A stretch of 38,221 nucleotides of DNA from an uncultured Collinsella sp. (GCA_902489955.1 CABUBY010000003.1:1-38221), one strand, 5' to 3'; numbered from the stretch's first letter, positions 1-9,103 are shown. Notes: generated from the sequence alone by a model not told the origin. Numbers and translations: made by a program.

Positions 1-3000
1 AAGGGCGACGCCGGCAACGGCATCACCTACGATGGCAAGACCTACACCATCGAGACCACCATCACCGACAAGGGCGACGGCACGCTCGAGGCGAAGCATG
101 TCCTGAAGGGCGACGGCGAGGCGAAGTTCAGCAACAGCTACAAGCCGAATCCTGGTGAGTTCAGCGTCACCGACCAGATCACCGCGACCAAGTCCCTGAC
201 CGGCCGCGACCTCAAGGAGGGCGAGTTCTCCTTCGAGCTCGTCGAGGGCGACAAGGTCGTCGCCACTGGCACCAACGACGCCAGCGGCAACATCACGATG
301 GGCGCCGTGAAGTACACCGAGGCCGGCGAGCACACCTACACGCTGCGCGAGGTCAACGGCGGAACCACCAGCAAGGGCATCACGTACAGCGACACCAAGT
401 ACACCATCGAGACCACCATTACCGACAACGGTGACGGTACCCTCAGCGCTACGCACGAGCTGAAGAGCGCCACGCCTGCGACCTTCAAGAACACCTACAG
501 CGTGACCCCGCTCGATGCAGAGCTCGACTTTGACCTGAGCAAGGTCATCAGCGGCCGCGAGTGGACGGATGGGGACGAGTTCAGCTTTACCATTACCGCC
601 CCCGATGGCGCCCCGCTCCCCGATCCTGCGACCGTAACCGTGAGCAAGCACGATGCGAAGGACGGCATTGCCGCCATCAAGTTCGGCAAGATTCGCTACA
701 CGGCCACCGGAACCTACAAGTACGAGATCCGCGAGAACGCGGGCAGCACGGTCGGCATGACGTATGACGCGCATGTCGCAACCGCCGAAGTGACCGTGAC
801 CGAGAACGGCGATGGCAGCCTGACCGCCAACGTCACCAAGAAGGAAAACGGACGCTTTACCAACACGTACCGCACTGGGCTTAACTACACCGCTGCCGGC
901 GGTCTGTGGCTCAGCAAGTATCTGGACGGCCGCCCCATGACCGAGGGTCAGTTCACCTTTACCGTGACACCTGCTGACGACGCTTCGGCTCGCGCGCTCG
1001 GTCTGCTGCCCGGGGCTAATAGCTTCAAGTCCCCCGCAGCGGCAGAGGCAACGGTCGGACTGATTGACATTCTGGCTGGTCATGAGGTTATATTTACGCA
1101 GGCTGACGCCGGCAAGACCTTTACGTACACCGTGGCCGAGAAGAACGACGGCCAGCCCGGTTACACCTACGACGACGCCGTGCGCACGGTGACGATCGCC
1201 ATCGCCGACGACACCGCCGGCACGCTCACTGCTACGACGACCGTTTCCGGCGGTCCCGAGGGCACGCATGAGACGGTCCACAAGAGTGGCGAGAACAAGG
1301 TCGAGAAGGCCCTGGTGCCGTTCCACAACAGTTACAGCGCTACGACCAACACGCCTGGCGGCACCGCCGCTCAGGTCGTTGCCACCAAGACTCTGACCGG
1401 CCGCCCGATGGCCGACGGCGAGTTCTGGTTCGGCATCGCCTATCAGGGTGAGCTTGTGGCATACGAAAACCTCAAGCCCAATATCGGCGGGCACGTGAGC
1501 TTTGATACGCTGCACTACGACACTAAGATGCTTGCTAATCTTGAGGCTGCTGGGCTTGCCCATCGTACCGACAAGGACGGTAAGCTCGCTTGGACCATTA
1601 ACTACACGGCCTACGAAGATTTATTCGGGCTGCCGAATGGCGTTTCCGCTACAACGTGGAGCTTTGGCTTTAAGGTTATCGTCGTCGACAACGGTGACGG
1701 TACCCTGACGGCAACGGTCGACTACGGCGGCGTCGAGCCCTTGTTCGAGAACGTCTACGGCGCCGAAGCCGTCGATGCCGCGCTCACCGGCATTAAGAAG
1801 CTCCAAGCTGCCGAGGGCCTGACCCCGGCTGACATCACGGGCAAGTTCACCTTTACCGTGACCGCCGACGAGTCTGGTGCCCCGATGCCCGAGCGCACGA
1901 CCGCAACCAACGACGCGGCTGGCAACGTGGACTTTGGCAAGATCCACTTTACGCTCGAGGACCTCAACCGCGCTCTGGGCGTGACGGACGATGCGACCGA
2001 TAAGGCCGAGGCAGACGAAGCTGACGAAGCCGAGGCCGACGAGGCAGAGGCTGAAGAGGCCGACACCGATGCCAACGCCGACGAGCCCAGCGACGAGCCC
2101 GAGCCCGCAGCCCCCACCGCTCCGCGCTCGCACACCTTTACTTACACGGTGACCGAGTCCGGTAGTGCCCCTGGCGTGACCAATGACACCAACGCCACGC
2201 GCAAGGTTTCCTACACCGTGTCTGACGACGGTGCCGGGCATCTGAGCGTCAAGCGCGAAGGCGACGACGGTGCTGCCTTCACGTTTACCAACACCTACGG
2301 CGTGGCACCTACCGATTCGTCCGTGACCGATCAGGTCAAGACGGTCAAGCGTCTGACCGGCCGCGATCTTGCAGCTGGCGAGTTCACGTTTGAGCTGCTC
2401 GAGGACGGTGTGGTTGTCGCTAGCGGTACCAACGACGTCAACGGTAACGTTACGCTGAGCCCGATCCGCTACGAGGCACCCGGCACGCACACGTACACGC
2501 TGCGCGAGGCTTGCCCCAACGCGCTCGGCCTGTACAAGGGCGTCACCTATGACGGAACGACCTACACCGTCGTGACCACCGTCTCCGACAATGGTGATGG
2601 CACGCTGACCGCGACGCACAAGCTCGAGGGAACTACCGAGTCGGCTGGCTTTACCAACAAGTATCACGCCATGCCCACGCAGGTTTCCATCGGCGCCATC
2701 AAGGTGCTCGAGGGGCGCGAGCTCAAGAAGGACGAGTTTAGCTTTAAGCTCGTTGGCGAGGACATCGAGTCCACCGTCACCAACGATGCCGACGGCAAGA
2801 TCAACTTCGACAAGTTCGAGTACGACGAGCCCGGAACGTACGTCTACACCATCAGCGAGGTCAAGGGCGACGAGACCGGTATGACTTACGACAAGTCCGT
2901 CTTCACCGCGACCGTCAACGTGGCCGATGACGGCGAGGGTAACCTCAAGGCGAGCGTCGCCTACGCCAAGGGCGACAAGAGCGTCGAGGGTATCGTGTTC

Positions 3001-3198
3001 AACAACACGTACAAGAAGCCCGAAACGCCCGTGCCGACGCCCGACCCCGGTACGCCCAAGACCGTGACGAACATCGTCAAGACGGTCAAGGGCTATCTGC
3101 CCACCACGGGTGACCAGCAGGCAGCCGCACTGCTCATGGCATTTGTCATCGCCATGGCTGGCGTCGGAGCCCTGGTCTGGGGTATCCGTAAGCGCTAG
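1..3198 (+). CDS. LPXTG-anchored pilin-like surface protein, 5' end outside window
   Basis: The reading frame is open from base 1, so the gene starts upstream; the ATG at 298 is an internal methionine. About 1065 residues are visible. They form at least seven complete repeats of roughly 110-175 residues plus a partial one, ending near bases 144, 507, 873, 1335, 1773, 2307, 2673 and 3018. Each repeat opens with a K-x-L-x-GR motif followed by GEF-x-F, has a T-Y-T-(L/I)-x-E strand, and closes with F-x-N-x-Y. This Lys/Glu/Asn pattern is that of Spy0128/FctA-type pilin domains with internal isopeptide bonds. The repeat at about 1340-1773 is degenerate in the middle strand. A Pro/Thr linker leads to LPTTG (3097-3111), a hydrophobic helix and an RKR tail, which is a sortase signal. 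The likely role is a cell-wall-anchored adhesin or pilus component; the ligand is unknown. Anchor and repeats are clear; the pilin-family name is recalled. Confidence 0.9.
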   Translation, partial: KGDAGNGITYDGKTYTIETTITDKGDGTLEAKHVLKGDGEAKFSNSYKPNPGEFSVTDQITATKSLTGRDLKEGEFSFELVEGDKVVATGTNDASGNITMGAVKYTEAGEHTYTLREVNGGTTSKGITYSDTKYTIETTITDNGDGTLSATHELKSATPATFKNTYSVTPLDAELDFDLSKVISGREWTDGDEFSFTITAPDGAPLPDPATVTVSKHDAKDGIAAIKFGKIRYTATGTYKYEIRENAGSTVGMTYDAHVATAEVTVTENGDGSLTANVTKKENGRFTNTYRTGLNYTAAGGLWLSKYLDGRPMTEGQFTFTVTPADDASARALGLLPGANSFKSPAAAEATVGLIDILAGHEVIFTQADAGKTFTYTVAEKNDGQPGYTYDDAVRTVTIAIADDTAGTLTATTTVSGGPEGTHETVHKSGENKVEKALVPFHNSYSATTNTPGGTAAQVVATKTLTGRPMADGEFWFGIAYQGELVAYENLKPNIGGHVSFDTLHYDTKMLANLEAAGLAHRTDKDGKLAWTINYTAYEDLFGLPNGVSATTWSFGFKVIVVDNGDGTLTATVDYGGVEPLFENVYGAEAVDAALTGIKKLQAAEGLTPADITGKFTFTVTADESGAPMPERTTATNDAAGNVDFGKIHFTLEDLNRALGVTDDATDKAEADEADEAEADEAEAEEADTDANADEPSDEPEPAAPTAPRSHTFTYTVTESGSAPGVTNDTNATRKVSYTVSDDGAGHLSVKREGDDGAAFTFTNTYGVAPTDSSVTDQVKTVKRLTGRDLAAGEFTFELLEDGVVVASGTNDVNGNVTLSPIRYEAPGTHTYTLREACPNALGLYKGVTYDGTTYTVVTTVSDNGDGTLTATHKLEGTTESAGFTNKYHAMPTQVSIGAIKVLEGRELKKDEFSFKLVGEDIESTVTNDADGKINFDKFEYDEPGTYVYTISEVKGDETGMTYDKSVFTATVNVADDGEGNLKASVAYAKGDKSVEGIVFNNTYKKPETPVPTPDPGTPKTVTNIVKTVKGYLPTTGDQQAAALLMAFVIAMAGVGALVWGIRKR

Positions 3199-3210
3199 GC
3201 ACGTCGACAG

Positions 3211-3236
3211 CGCCCGGGGCCAAAAGGCCCCGGGCG
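3211..3236 (+). terminator. GC-rich hairpin after the surface-protein gene
   Basis: A perfect 11-bp stem (CGCCCGGGGCC with its complement) encloses an AAAA loop, starting 12 bases after the stop codon. No T run follows, so it may stabilise the mRNA 3' end rather than terminate alone; a canonical terminator lies 40 bases further on. Confidence 0.5.
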
Positions 3237-3278
3237 GCCGGCGGGGAGCCAGAACATAGCCCCCACCCCCACCCCCCA

Positions 3279-3318
3279 GCCGCCACGGAGGTATCTCCCT
3301 CCTCCGTGGCGGCATTTT
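3279..3318 (+). terminator. Rho-independent terminator
   Basis: A perfect 13-bp stem (GCCGCCACGGAGG at 3279-3291 with its complement at 3301-3313) and a 9-base loop are followed by ATTTTT. This ends the surface-protein transcript. Confidence 0.85.
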
Positions 3319-3338
3319 TGTGCGTGGGGGAGGTGGGT

Positions 3339-3502
3339 GCGCCACGAAATCGGCCCATCTACTACGTTTGGCCCCTTACCTCCAACCATGCCAAAAAACG
3401 CCAAAACATAACCGCAGGTAGAACGCCTGCGGTTATGCTCAAAACGAAGGTATGGTCAGGGGTGTCGAGTCAAACGTAGTAGATGGGCCGGTTTCGTGGC
3501 GC
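3339..3502. repeat. Nested-hairpin intergenic element, copy 1
   Basis: The outer arms are 31 bases (3339-3369 and 3472-3502) and are reverse complements except for one mismatch. Inside is a second perfect 12-bp stem (CATAACCGCAGG at 3407-3418 with 3426-3437) around a 7-base loop. Between outer and inner stems are imperfectly complementary patches around CCAACCATGCC (about 3383) and GGTATGG (about 3449). No ORF with a ribosome site is seen. It could be a non-autonomous mobile repeat or a structured RNA. Confidence 0.7.
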
Positions 3503-3593
3503 GCGGTTCCGGCTGATCCCTTGGGGGCGGAGGAAAACGGATCATTTTGGTCCCGTGAGGCTGGCGGAGGCACTCGTGCAGGGCCGCCCGAAC

Positions 3594-3745
3594 AAAACTA
3601 TGCCGGTTTACGGGGCTGAGTCACGAGTCCCCAACCATGCCGATATTCGTGAAAATAAAATCGCAGGTAGACGAGCCGTCATTTTGCAGAAAACGCGGGT
3701 ATGGATGGGGGTCCTGAGTTTAGCCCCGTAAACCGGCATAGTTTT
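3594..3745. repeat. Nested-hairpin intergenic element, copy 2
   Basis: Perfect 24-base outer arms (3594-3617 and 3722-3745) enclose about 104 bases. The interior shares short blocks in the same order with the element at 3339-3502: CCAACCATGCC, CGCAGGTAGA and GGTATGG. The outer arms of the two copies are unrelated in sequence. The rest of 3503-3806 holds no convincing gene. Confidence 0.7.
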
Positions 3746-3806
3746 GAAATGGTATTAAATCGGTGGCAGCCATTTTGCTATGCCGGGGCGGTCAGTCGTT
3801 GGGCAA

Positions 3807-4436
3807 CTACCCTCGCAGGTAGGCGATGGCGATCTGCGTGCGGTTGCGCAGGCCCATCTTTGCAAGGATCGAGCTGATGTGGTTGCGCACGGTGCCTTCG
3901 CCCATGTAGGCGGTGGCGGCGATCTCCTTGTTGTCGAGGCCGCGGGCGATGAGCTCGGCGACTTCGAACTCGCGGTCGGTTAGGCCGGCAAAGGCTGTGG
4001 GCCGGCGGGGCGCGTCGGCTTCGGTGCCCGCCCCATTAAAATCGATATCCTCGATCGCCTTGCCCTCGAGCACGCGTTTGCCATCCATGACCTGTGCCAA
4101 CGCCGGCGGAATGGCGGCGACATCGGTCTTGATCAGGTAGCCGCGGGCGCCCAGTTTAAGCGCCGACACAATGTACTCGTCATCCGAGAATGTCGTCAGA
4201 AACACCACGCGCGCCGTGGGGTCGCGCTCAAGGATTTCGCGTGCCGCCGAAAGGCCGTCGCGTCCCGGCATCTGAATGTCGAGCAGCGCGATGTCGGGCG
4301 CGTGCTCGCTGTAGAGCGCGACCGCCTCGTCGCCATTGGCGCCGGTGCCCACCACTTCGATCTGCGGCTGGGCGCCCAGGATAATCTTGAGCGAATCGAC
4401 CACTAAGCGGTCGTCGTCGACAACGATGAGCCTCAT
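3807..4436 (-). CDS. LuxR/NarL-family response regulator
   Basis: This 209-residue protein has a receiver domain (about 1-120) and a C-terminal LuxR-type helix-turn-helix (about 145-205). The acidic pocket is Asp7-Asp8-Asp9, the phosphorylation site is Asp53 (LLDIQMPG), and the Thr and Lys switch residues are in the strands TTFSDD and YLIKTD. The DNA-binding part has the usual LTDREFEVAELIARG and VRNHISSILAKMGLRNR segments. The start has AGGAGATGAGG upstream and overlaps the stop of the kinase gene by ATGA, so the two are translationally coupled. It probably controls the exporter operon that starts at 5776 on the other strand; that target is inferred from the divergent layout only. Confidence 0.93.
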   Translation of the reverse strand: MRLIVVDDDRLVVDSLKIILGAQPQIEVVGTGANGDEAVALYSEHAPDIALLDIQMPGRDGLSAAREILERDPTARVVFLTTFSDDEYIVSALKLGARGYLIKTDVAAIPPALAQVMDGKRVLEGKAIEDIDFNGAGTEADAPRRPTAFAGLTDREFEVAELIARGLDNKEIAATAYMGEGTVRNHISSILAKMGLRNRTQIAIAYLRG

Positions 4437-5578
4437 CGGTCCTCATCTCCTTGCTGTTTGGGAACGGTGGCAAACACGCGCCAGCCGCCGGCGCTGGCAC
4501 GCGGGCCGGCGGTGAAGGTGCCGCCAAGCGCCTCGATGCGCTCGCGCATGGAGGCGAGCCCCATGCCCTCCGCAGCGCCGCGGCCGCTTGCTTGGACCCC
4601 GCCCGCGCCATCGTCGGTAACGACAAGCTGGTAAAACGACGGATGTTCCATGCATCGTACGGTGACGGTCTGGGCGCAAGCGTGGCGCATGGTATTGGAG
4701 AGTGCCTCGCGCAGGACCGCTGCAAAGCAGTTGGCGACATTTGCGGGCGCATGCTCGGCCAAAACTTCAAGCTCAATCTGCGGGCCGCCGTCCGAGCGCG
4801 CGCCTTCAACAATGCGTTCGAGCTGCACGGAAAGGTCGACGGCGTTGTCGTTGAGCGCGTGGACGCTGGTGCGCACAAGCTGGAGCGCCTCGTCAACCGT
4901 GCGTTTAACGTCGGCGAAATCGGCGGCGACGCCAGACTCGTCGGCGTGGACCACGCGTAGGGCTTCGGCCTGCAGCGAGGCGCGCGTGAGCTGGTGCCCG
5001 ACGTTATCGTGGATCTCGCGCGCGATGCGGGCGCGTTCGGCGAGCGTCGCGAGCTCGACTTCGTAGTCCTGGCGGTCGGCAAGGTCGCGGTTGCGCGCTT
5101 CGAGCGCGAGGGCTCGTTCTTGCAGCCCGTCGCGGGTACGGCGCATGCGCTGTTGCTCGCGCTCCAGCTGGGCGGTACGTAGCGATAGCAAGGTGGCGGC
5201 AACCGAAAGGATGGCGGTCAGCAGGAGCGTTCGGGTGGTGAGCGCGCCGCCGCGAAGGTCCGCGACAAGCGCGCAGACAAACACGGCGCCAATCACCAGC
5301 GCGGGCCAGATGCGTTCACGGCGCACGCGTCGCGCGATGTCATAGAGGGCGAGGGGCGCAAACGGCACAAACGGCGGTATAAAGACGGCCGCGATGATGT
5401 AAACGTAGCCCGCGGCCTCGCTTGCACGGCGCGTGCGTTCATCCTGTGCCACCTCGGCCAGCGAGGTGGCAATAACGCCAAGGCAAAACGCCGCGACTAG
5501 GCGAGCGTCCACAGCAAGACCCATGGCGGCCGCAATACAGCACGCCAGCACGATCGATTTGTCGAAAAGCCTGTTCAT
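4433..5578 (-). CDS. Sensor histidine kinase, HisKA_3 type
   Basis: With the start at 5578 the protein has 381 residues. The N-terminal ~135 residues hold about four to five membrane helices with almost no extracellular domain, then a coiled coil (about 135-180). The phosphoacceptor is His190 in IAREIHDNVGHQL, followed by a HATPase_c domain with N box (LREALSNTMRHA) and G boxes (VTDDGAGG, GMGLASM). This is the DesK/LiaS-like class that pairs with LuxR-type regulators, and its cognate regulator overlaps its 3' end. An in-frame ATG at 5740 exists, but the extra residues look non-coding and would run through the divergent promoter region. Small-loop sensors of this kind often sense membrane stress or an antimicrobial; the ligand here is unknown. 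Confidence 0.9.
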   Translation of the reverse strand: MNRLFDKSIVLACCIAAAMGLAVDARLVAAFCLGVIATSLAEVAQDERTRRASEAAGYVYIIAAVFIPPFVPFAPLALYDIARRVRRERIWPALVIGAVFVCALVADLRGGALTTRTLLLTAILSVAATLLSLRTAQLEREQQRMRRTRDGLQERALALEARNRDLADRQDYEVELATLAERARIAREIHDNVGHQLTRASLQAEALRVVHADESGVAADFADVKRTVDEALQLVRTSVHALNDNAVDLSVQLERIVEGARSDGGPQIELEVLAEHAPANVANCFAAVLREALSNTMRHACAQTVTVRCMEHPSFYQLVVTDDGAGGVQASGRGAAEGMGLASMRERIEALGGTFTAGPRASAGGWRVFATVPKQQGDEDR

Positions 5579-5775
5579 ACGGGTATTGTACGCGAAGCCG
5601 CGCGTGGTGGAGGGGCCGCCTGCGCAACTGTGACATTCCTCCCACGCGGCAAATCGGGGGCGTCGGCAGGCCACGCGGCCAAGCCTCGCACTCGTGACAA
5701 AGCTCCCTGGTGCGCGCCGGCGGCTCCTGCGATGATGCAATCGTACCGGGCCGCAATCAACGGAAGGGCCGCCTC
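5579..5775. promoter_or_regulatory. Divergent promoter region, kinase versus exporter
   Basis: This 197-base gap separates the kinase and exporter operons. On the minus strand a TACAAT -10-like box lies 6-7 bases before the kinase ATG, which would give a nearly leaderless mRNA. Two short imperfect direct repeats, TGTGACATTCCTCCC (5629-5643) and CGTGACAAAGCTCCC (5693-5707), 64 bases apart, are candidate sites for the adjacent regulator. CCACGCGGC also occurs twice (5642-5650 and 5671-5679). A ribosome site, GGAAGGG, precedes the exporter ATPase. No strong plus-strand -35/-10 pair is evident. Confidence 0.4.
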
Positions 5776-6714
5776 ATGACAGACATCGTCCACGTCGAAA
5801 ACCTCGTCAAGCGCTATGACGATCTTATCGCGCTCGACCACTTTAACCTGAGCATCGCCCCCGGCGAGATCTTTGGCCTGCTCGGCCCCAACGGCTCGGG
5901 CAAAACCACGTCCATCAACTGTATCCTGCAGCTGCTTGCCTACGATAAGGGCACCATCGAGTTGTTCGGCGAGCCCATGACGCCCGCCCGCTACGACCTC
6001 AAGCGCCGCATCGGTGTGGTGCCGCAGCAGGTGGCGGTGTTCGACGAGCTCACCGTGCGCGAGAATATCGACTATTTCTGCAGCCTTTACGTTAGCGACC
6101 GTAAGCGCCGCCGTGCGCTGGTGGACGAGGCGATCGACTTTGTCGGCCTGGGCGACTTTGCCAAGTTCCGCCCCGGCAAGCTCTCGGGCGGCCTGGCACG
6201 TCGCCTCAACATTGCCTGCGGCATTGCGCACAAGCCCGAGCTCATCTTCTTTGACGAGCCCACGGTGGCGGTCGACCCGCAGAGCCGCAACGCCATCCTG
6301 GAGGGCATCTGCCGCCTGCGCGACGAGGGCGCCACGGTGGTGTATACCAGCCATTACATGGAGGAAGTCGAGCAGATCTGCAGTCGCATCATGATCATGG
6401 ACGGCGGCCGCGTGCTGGCGCAGGGCACCAACGACGAGCTCAAGCGCATGATACAGATGGGCGAGCGCGTGACCGTCGAGGTCGGCGCCGTCGAGCCCGC
6501 CACGGTCGAGCGGCTGCGCGCCCTCGAGCACGTGCTCAGCGTCGAGCTGTCCGGCGGCGAACTCGTCTGCACCTGCGAGGCGAGTCCGCACAACCTGGTC
6601 GACATCCTCGACACATTGCGCGCCGCCGACGTGGCGCTCGGCCGCGTGTGGAGCGAGCCGCCGACCCTCAACGACGTGTTCCTCGAGATCACCGGCCGCG
6701 AGCTGCGCGACTAG
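5776..6714 (+). CDS. ABC transporter ATPase, ABC-2 exporter type
   Basis: The ATP-binding subunit is 312 residues. It has Walker A (GPNGSGKT), Q-loop, signature LSGG, Walker B (LIFFDEP) and the H-loop histidine (YTSHYMEE), followed by a C-terminal extension of about 90 residues usual for DrrA/NatA-like exporters. The ATG at 5776 is chosen because GGAAGGG sits 8-9 bases upstream; a longer frame from 5710 has no ribosome site. It is the first gene of a three-gene operon with the two permeases that follow, divergent from a two-component system. The complex should power export of a drug, peptide or lipid; the substrate cannot be read from sequence. Confidence 0.92.
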   Translation: MTDIVHVENLVKRYDDLIALDHFNLSIAPGEIFGLLGPNGSGKTTSINCILQLLAYDKGTIELFGEPMTPARYDLKRRIGVVPQQVAVFDELTVRENIDYFCSLYVSDRKRRRALVDEAIDFVGLGDFAKFRPGKLSGGLARRLNIACGIAHKPELIFFDEPTVAVDPQSRNAILEGICRLRDEGATVVYTSHYMEEVEQICSRIMIMDGGRVLAQGTNDELKRMIQMGERVTVEVGAVEPATVERLRALEHVLSVELSGGELVCTCEASPHNLVDILDTLRAADVALGRVWSEPPTLNDVFLEITGRELRD

Positions 6715-6723
6715 GGGGCGGCC

Positions 6724-7911
6724 ATGTTCAACACCATTATCATTACGGTCAAGACGCTGCTGCGCCGGCCGAGCACGTGGGTTTGGGGCGCGATCTTTCC
6801 CGTCGCGCTCTCCACGATGTTCATGTTTATGTTTGCGAACCTCAGCTCCGACGGTACGGTAGACCCGGTGCCGGTGGCCGTTGTCGCTGACGAAGCCTGG
6901 GACGCCTCGACCTTTAAGGACGTGGCGACGTCGCTTGCCAAGGAAGGCGACGACCAGCTGCTCGATGTGAGCGAGTACGAAGACACGGCCGATGCGAACC
7001 GTGCGCTTAAGGCCGGCGAGGTCGCGGGCATCTATACGGTCGACGACGCGGGCACGCCCAACCTCACGCTGCTTTCGAGCTATGACAACTCGCGTGCGTC
7101 GTCGGTGCTCACCGATCGCAGCATTCTGGAGACGGTGGCAAGCTCGTATACACAAAATGCCGAGCTCATGCGCCAGATTGCCCAGGACAACCCGGCGGCG
7201 CTCGCCGACCCGGAGGCGGTTGCGCGCGCCCTGTCGCTCGAGGGCGGCACCCGCCGCGTAAGCCTGACACGCACCACACCCGATGGCACGGTCATCTACT
7301 ACTACGCGCTCTTTGGCCTGGTCGCGATGATGTCTGCCGAGTTTGCCGCCTTGAGCGTCGTCGACCTGCAGCCCAATCTGTCGGGCCTTGGCGCGCGTCG
7401 CTGCGTGGGCGGTCTTTCCAAGACGGCGTCGCTGGCCGGTATCTTTGTGGGCTCGTGGCTGGTCTCCTTTGCCTCGATGACGATCGCAATCGGCTACGTG
7501 CACCTGGTCGTGGGCGTCGACTTTGGCGGGCGCGAGGGGCTGTGCCTGGTGGGCGGCGCCGCTTCTGCGCTTGCCGCCACGGGCCTGGGGCTCTTTGTGG
7601 GCACGCTTCCCGTTAAGGGCGGCAAGGCGTCCAAGTCGGGCATCCTCACGGGCTTTGCCACCACGTGCGCCCTGTTCGCCGGCCTCTACGGCGAGCCGGC
7701 GATGGCGCTTGCCGACGACGTCGCCCGCGCCTGCCCGGCCGAGTGTTGGCTCAACCCCGTCAAGCTTATCTGCGACATGTTCAACCGCCTGTATTTCTTT
7801 GAGGACCTGGGTCCCTTTGCCGTTCGCGCGGGCGCGCTGGTCCTCATGGCCCTGGTGTTTGTCGCCGCCGCCACGCTGATCTTTGGAAGGAGCCGCTATG
7901 AGCACCTTTAA
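6724..7911 (+). CDS. ABC-2 type permease, first subunit
   Basis: The 395-residue membrane protein has one N-terminal helix (about 17-40), a large extracytoplasmic domain (about 45-190) and five to six helices in the C-terminal half (about 195-390). This is the ABC2_membrane_3/YhgE-like layout. It starts 9 bases after the ATPase stop with a GGGGGCGG-like ribosome site and its 3' end overlaps the second permease by 14 bases. It probably forms a heterodimeric channel with that permease. The assignment rests on topology and gene order. Confidence 0.85.
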   Translation: MFNTIIITVKTLLRRPSTWVWGAIFPVALSTMFMFMFANLSSDGTVDPVPVAVVADEAWDASTFKDVATSLAKEGDDQLLDVSEYEDTADANRALKAGEVAGIYTVDDAGTPNLTLLSSYDNSRASSVLTDRSILETVASSYTQNAELMRQIAQDNPAALADPEAVARALSLEGGTRRVSLTRTTPDGTVIYYYALFGLVAMMSAEFAALSVVDLQPNLSGLGARRCVGGLSKTASLAGIFVGSWLVSFASMTIAIGYVHLVVGVDFGGREGLCLVGGAASALAATGLGLFVGTLPVKGGKASKSGILTGFATTCALFAGLYGEPAMALADDVARACPAECWLNPVKLICDMFNRLYFFEDLGPFAVRAGALVLMALVFVAAATLIFGRSRYEHL

Positions 7912-9103
7912 GACTGCGCTTCGCATGGCGCTGGCGCACCCGTTCTACCTGCTCATCTATACGGTGTTCATCTCGCTCATGGGCGTATTCATCGCGGCCT
8001 CGGTGAGCTGGAACTCGTCGCAGCTTACCGAGTACAAGCCCTACGACACCAACGTGATCGTGGTCGACCGCGACAATAGCGACCTTTCGAGAGCACTCAC
8101 CAAGCACCTGGGTTCGCGCTTTGAACTGGTCACGGGCGTTGGTGACGACACGTACGACCTTGCGGACGCGCTCTCCAAGAGCAACAGCGCCAAGGGCAGC
8201 GCCGACTGCGTGTTCTTTATCCCGGAGGGGTTTGAGGGCGACCTCGTTGCAGCCGCCCGCGCGGGGGAGTCTCTGCCCAAGCTCGACGTGACTTACGGCG
8301 CTGGCACCATGGCGGCGGCGCTTTCGTCTGCCGAGGCCTCGCGCTGGATCTCGCTCGCGGGCGCTGCGGCCGCACTTGAGCCCACTGCCTCCAACAGTGA
8401 CGTTGCCAAGGCTGCCGAGCATGCGGCCGCGAAGCGCGCGGAGGTCGAGATCGATCAGGTCAAGGTCGACTCGACTGCCGCCGCCACGCTCGAGTCGTAT
8501 TTCAATTTTGGTGCGTATGCGATTATCTCGTCGGTCATCGTGTCGGTGGGGCTGGTGTTCTCGGGCATGAACGAGCCCGAGCGCGTGCGTCGTATGGATG
8601 CCGGCCCAATCTCCGAGCGCCGGCGTTCGCTTGCCGTGTTTGCGGCTGCCGCGGTGCTCACCGTCTGCATCTGGTTTGTGTCGAGCATGATGGGCGTCGT
8701 GGGCTTTGCCGGCGCGGTTGCCGAGGTCGGCGTGGGTCGCGTGTGTCTGGCACTGGCGGCGACGTTTGCCCTGGCGTGCACGCCGCTGGCCGTTGGCTTT
8801 GCGCTTTCGAGCCTGGGCGCGCGCGAGGAGCTGCTCAACGGTGTGGGCAACCTGCTCGGCATGCTCATGACGTTTTTGGGCGGCGCCTGGATGCCGCTGT
8901 CGCTCATGGGCTCGGCCGTGCAGACGGTGGCGCACTTTGTGCCGACGTATTGGGTGAACGACGCGATCGGCAAGGCGCTCGCCGCGGACCTGACGTCCAC
9001 CGTGCTGGGCGACATCGCCTGCGACCTGGGCGTCACCGTGCTCTTCGCCGCCGCCATTGCCGCCGTAGGCCTGGCCCTCTCACGCGCCAAATCCCGCGCC
9101 TAG
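7898..9103 (+). CDS. ABC-2 type permease, second subunit
   Basis: The 401-residue protein has the same architecture as the previous gene product: an N-terminal helix (about 16-38), a large outer domain (about 40-195), then a cluster of five to six helices. The ATG at 7898 has GGAAGG 7-8 bases upstream inside the end of the first permease gene, so translation is coupled. Two related but non-identical permeases suggest an asymmetric exporter. After the stop a GCCTAG-N13-CTAGGC inverted repeat (9098-9122) lacks a T run, so read-through into the next ABC system is possible. Confidence 0.85.
   Translation: MSTFKTALRMALAHPFYLLIYTVFISLMGVFIAASVSWNSSQLTEYKPYDTNVIVVDRDNSDLSRALTKHLGSRFELVTGVGDDTYDLADALSKSNSAKGSADCVFFIPEGFEGDLVAAARAGESLPKLDVTYGAGTMAAALSSAEASRWISLAGAAAALEPTASNSDVAKAAEHAAAKRAEVEIDQVKVDSTAAATLESYFNFGAYAIISSVIVSVGLVFSGMNEPERVRRMDAGPISERRRSLAVFAAAAVLTVCIWFVSSMMGVVGFAGAVAEVGVGRVCLALAATFALACTPLAVGFALSSLGAREELLNGVGNLLGMLMTFLGGAWMPLSLMGSAVQTVAHFVPTYWVNDAIGKALAADLTSTVLGDIACDLGVTVLFAAAIAAVGLALSRAKSRA

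Noticed and set aside
298..300. ATG as start of the surface-protein gene
   Set aside because: The frame is open and carries the same domain repeats from base 1, so this methionine is internal and the gene is cut by the window edge.
1621..3345. Long minus-strand open frame opposite the pilin-like gene
   Set aside because: It is a GC-driven mirror of the real gene, with biased low-complexity composition, no ribosome site and no family motifs.
5575..7926. Very long minus-strand open frame opposite the ABC exporter
   Set aside because: The plus strand has clear ATPase and permease genes; the minus-strand product is Arg/His/Ala-rich with no domain.
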